6,316 nt of DNA from Kocuria sp. (GTDB lineage Bacteria > Actinomycetota > Actinomycetes > Actinomycetales > Micrococcaceae): NCBI GenBank assembly GCA_030453435.1, contig JAKDKI010000138.1, positions 1-6,316 of the forward strand, written 5' to 3'. The notes under the pieces are model-generated. The model was given only the letters and a program-made list of their open reading frames with translations. It had not been told where the DNA came from and searched no databases. Positions 4,870-6,316 of this stretch are shown here, one piece after another (position 1 is the stretch's first letter; each line of letters begins with the position of its first letter). The translations under genes were made by a program, and so were the position numbers.

Positions 4870-6316
4870 GCCTTGGGGGAGTCTCCGGGCTCCTCCGGTG
4901 AGTCATCACCGGAGTCGGCGGAGCCCTCGGTACCGGCAGAATCAGCGGTCCCCTCGGACCCTGAGTCCTGAGAATCGGCAGTGTCACCGTTCTCGGAGCC
5001 CTCGTAACCGCCGGCCAGCAACTTGGCCAGAGCGGCGTCCATCTCGTCATCGCTGGCGGTCAGCAGACCGCGGCGCTGTTCGAAGCCCTCGGGATCGTCG
5101 AGGTCCTCATTGGTGGGCAGCAGCTCGGCCGACTCCCAGAGCCCATCGCGTTCCTCGATGCCACGCTTGTTCTCCATGTGTTCCCAGAACGCTGTGGCCT
5201 CGCGCATGCGGCGCGGGCGCAGTTCGAGGCCCACGAGCGAGCCAAAGGTGCGCTCGGCGGGTCCGCCCTCGGCGCGGCGCCGGGACATCATCTCGGTGAG
5301 TGCTGCGGCGGACGGGATATTGGCCGTCGAGGCCACCGTGACCCGGGTGACCCAGCCCTCGATGAGAGCCAAAATAGTCTCGAGACGGGCCAGAGTCGCT
5401 TCCTGGTCGGGCGTCATCTGCGGGCTGAACACGCCGGAGGCCAAGGCATCCTGGATGCCGGAGGGATCCATGGGATCCAGATCCTGCGCAATGGTCTCAA
5501 TGCGATCCATGTCGATGTGGATGCCCGCGGCAAACTTGGTGATCAGACCCAGCACATGATCGCGCAGCCACGGCGCACCGTGGAACAGGCGCACGTGCGC
5601 GGCCTCGCGGATGCCCAGGTACAGCATGACGTCAGAGGCGGGCAGGTCCAAGCCTTCACTGAACTCGGCAATGTTGGAGGGGACCAACGCGGAGCGGTCC
5701 TTGGACAGGGGCAGACCCACGTCCGTGGAGGACACGACCTCGCAAGACAGCGCGCCCACGGCCTGACCCAGCTGCATACCGAACAGCATGGAACCCGCTC
5801 CGGACAGCATTCCGGACAGGTCCGCTCCGCCCATAGCCTGGGACAGCTCCGGCGGCAACTGCTTGGTCATCGCCTCGGTCATGGCCTTGGAGACAGAAGC
5901 TGCCACGGGGGTGGTCATTTCCTTCCACGTCTCAGCGGTCGCCTCGATCCACTCCGCGCGGGACCATGCGGTGGGCAAAGTGGTGGGTTCGGCAAAAGCC
6001 GTCTGCGGAGTGAGCCACAGTTCGGCGAGCTTCATGGCGTCATCCACGGCGCCCTTTTGCTTGCCGGTCATCGACGGGTCGCCCTTCTGTGAAGCCACCT
6101 GCCGAGCGTGGTTGCGCGCCAGCTCCCAGTTGACGGGCTCATCGGTTCCACCGGTGCTCATCATCGACTGGATCTGCTGGAACATCATGGACATCGCCTG
6201 CGGGTTCATGGGCATGCCACCGGGCATGTTCTCACCCGACATTCCCTGGGACCCGAGCAGACGTTCGAACATCTCCTGGAACGGATCCTTAGGGTTGTCG
6301 CCGTTCTCGTCATGAG
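4866..6316 (-). CDS. DUF2342 / Zincin_2 putative zinc-dependent metalloprotease, start cut by right edge
   Basis: At least 483 residues. The frame is open through the right edge and reads HDENGDNPKDPFQEM before the ATG at 6272; relatives have a comparable DNPFQEM-like beginning, and AGGAG directly touches that ATG with no spacing, so the ATG is internal. Numbering from 6272: Met/Gly/Pro-rich segment 11-38; helical region with VNWELARNHAR (47-57) and WLTPQTAF (86-93); hydrophobic Gly-rich stretch 148-175; signature IREAAHVRLF at 221-230; LALIEGWV at 301-308; RRRAEGGPAERTFGSLVGLE at 331-350 followed by LRPRRMREA; and a low-complexity acidic Ser/Gly/Asp tail at 421-468. These blocks match the actinobacterial family annotated zinc-dependent metalloprotease, or F420-biosynthesis-associated in some lists. 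E223, H226 and E305 are the likely metal-site residues by analogy with zincins. The protease activity and substrate are not established to my knowledge. The long hydrophobic-looking stretch is probably core helix, not a membrane anchor. Confidence 0.9.
   Translation of the reverse strand, partial: HDENGDNPKDPFQEMFERLLGSQGMSGENMPGGMPMNPQAMSMMFQQIQSMMSTGGTDEPVNWELARNHARQVASQKGDPSMTGKQKGAVDDAMKLAELWLTPQTAFAEPTTLPTAWSRAEWIEATAETWKEMTTPVAASVSKAMTEAMTKQLPPELSQAMGGADLSGMLSGAGSMLFGMQLGQAVGALSCEVVSSTDVGLPLSKDRSALVPSNIAEFSEGLDLPASDVMLYLGIREAAHVRLFHGAPWLRDHVLGLITKFAAGIHIDMDRIETIAQDLDPMDPSGIQDALASGVFSPQMTPDQEATLARLETILALIEGWVTRVTVASTANIPSAAALTEMMSRRRAEGGPAERTFGSLVGLELRPRRMREATAFWEHMENKRGIEERDGLWESAELLPTNEDLDDPEGFEQRRGLLTASDDEMDAALAKLLAGGYEGSENGDTADSQDSGSEGTADSAGTEGSADSGDDSPEEPGDSPKA
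4869..5012 (-). repeat. Low-complexity acidic Ser/Gly/Asp tail of the DUF2342 protein
   Basis: The last 48 residues consist almost entirely of Gly, Ser, Asp, Glu, Thr and Ala, with imperfect repeats such as DTADSQDSG, GTADSAGTEG and SADSGDDS. This is likely a disordered extension. The same DNA also forms the hairpins proposed to terminate the opposing transcript. Confidence 0.7.
4887..4926 (+). terminator. Compound hairpin, probable terminator of the DUF45 gene, inside the opposing gene
   Basis: The inner stem is a perfect 9 bp, CTCCGGTGA (4893-4901) with TCACCGGAG (4906-4914), around a 4-nt loop GTCA. It is extended by GGGCTC (4887-4892) pairing with GAGCCC (4921-4926) across a 6-nt bulge. 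The structure starts 17 nt after the DUF45 stop. A smaller hairpin GGTCC-cctc-GGACC follows at 4947-4960. No T-tract is present. The whole element lies in codons of the DUF2342 C-terminal tail. Confidence 0.5.

Noticed and set aside
5178..6092. 304-codon plus-strand open frame rich in His, Gln and Gly
   Set aside because: Lies antisense to the DUF2342 gene. Its composition is the usual shadow of high-GC coding, with no recognisable domain.

Overview
The window is high-GC DNA with GTG, TTG and ATG starts and a gene set typical of Actinobacteria. The gene content and order (phosphotransferase, nudC, uvrD2, ThiF-like protein, DUF45 metallopeptidase, DUF2342 zincin) look most like a member of the Micrococcales, probably Micrococcaceae. 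That assignment is inferred from recalled family sequences and was not tested by a search. The region looks like conserved chromosomal core. I see no mobile element, CRISPR array, tRNA or rRNA.

Layout. (1) Positions 1-365, minus strand: the N-terminal part of a kinase-fold phosphotransferase that runs off the left edge. (2) Positions 366-459: a divergent promoter region. Both flanking genes appear to be leaderless, with a TAnnnT -10 box placed 6-7 nt before a GTG start, and two small palindromes lie next to the minus-strand promoter. (3) Positions 460-3244, plus strand: a two-gene operon of nudC (NAD(H) diphosphatase) and uvrD2 (SF1 DNA helicase) separated by 4 nt. This UvrD2 ends right after helicase motif VI and lacks the C-terminal Cys motif and HRDC domain of the mycobacterial protein. 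(4) Positions 3259-4035, minus strand and convergent with uvrD2: a diverged ThiF/E1-like protein of the kind annotated as cyclodehydratase or TOMM leader-binding. (5) Positions 4036-4263: a divergent spacer, with some doubt about the true 5' ends on both sides. (6) Positions 4264-4869, plus strand: a DUF45/YgjP-type HExxH metallopeptidase. (7) Positions 4866-6316, minus strand: a DUF2342 (Zincin_2) protein whose start codon lies just outside the right edge.

How the parts relate. nudC and uvrD2 are probably co-transcribed: NAD(H)/NAD-RNA turnover plus DNA unwinding and repair. The right half holds three conserved but little-characterised actinobacterial proteins, two putative zinc peptidases and one E1-like protein, packed in convergent and divergent arrangement. 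Both convergent junctions are extremely tight: a 14-nt gap at one, and at the other a single TTAA that supplies TAA to both genes. The best hairpin terminator candidates for the plus-strand genes therefore lie inside the coding sequence of the opposing gene. No clearly new system is demonstrated. The ThiF-like/zincin cluster is the least understood part.
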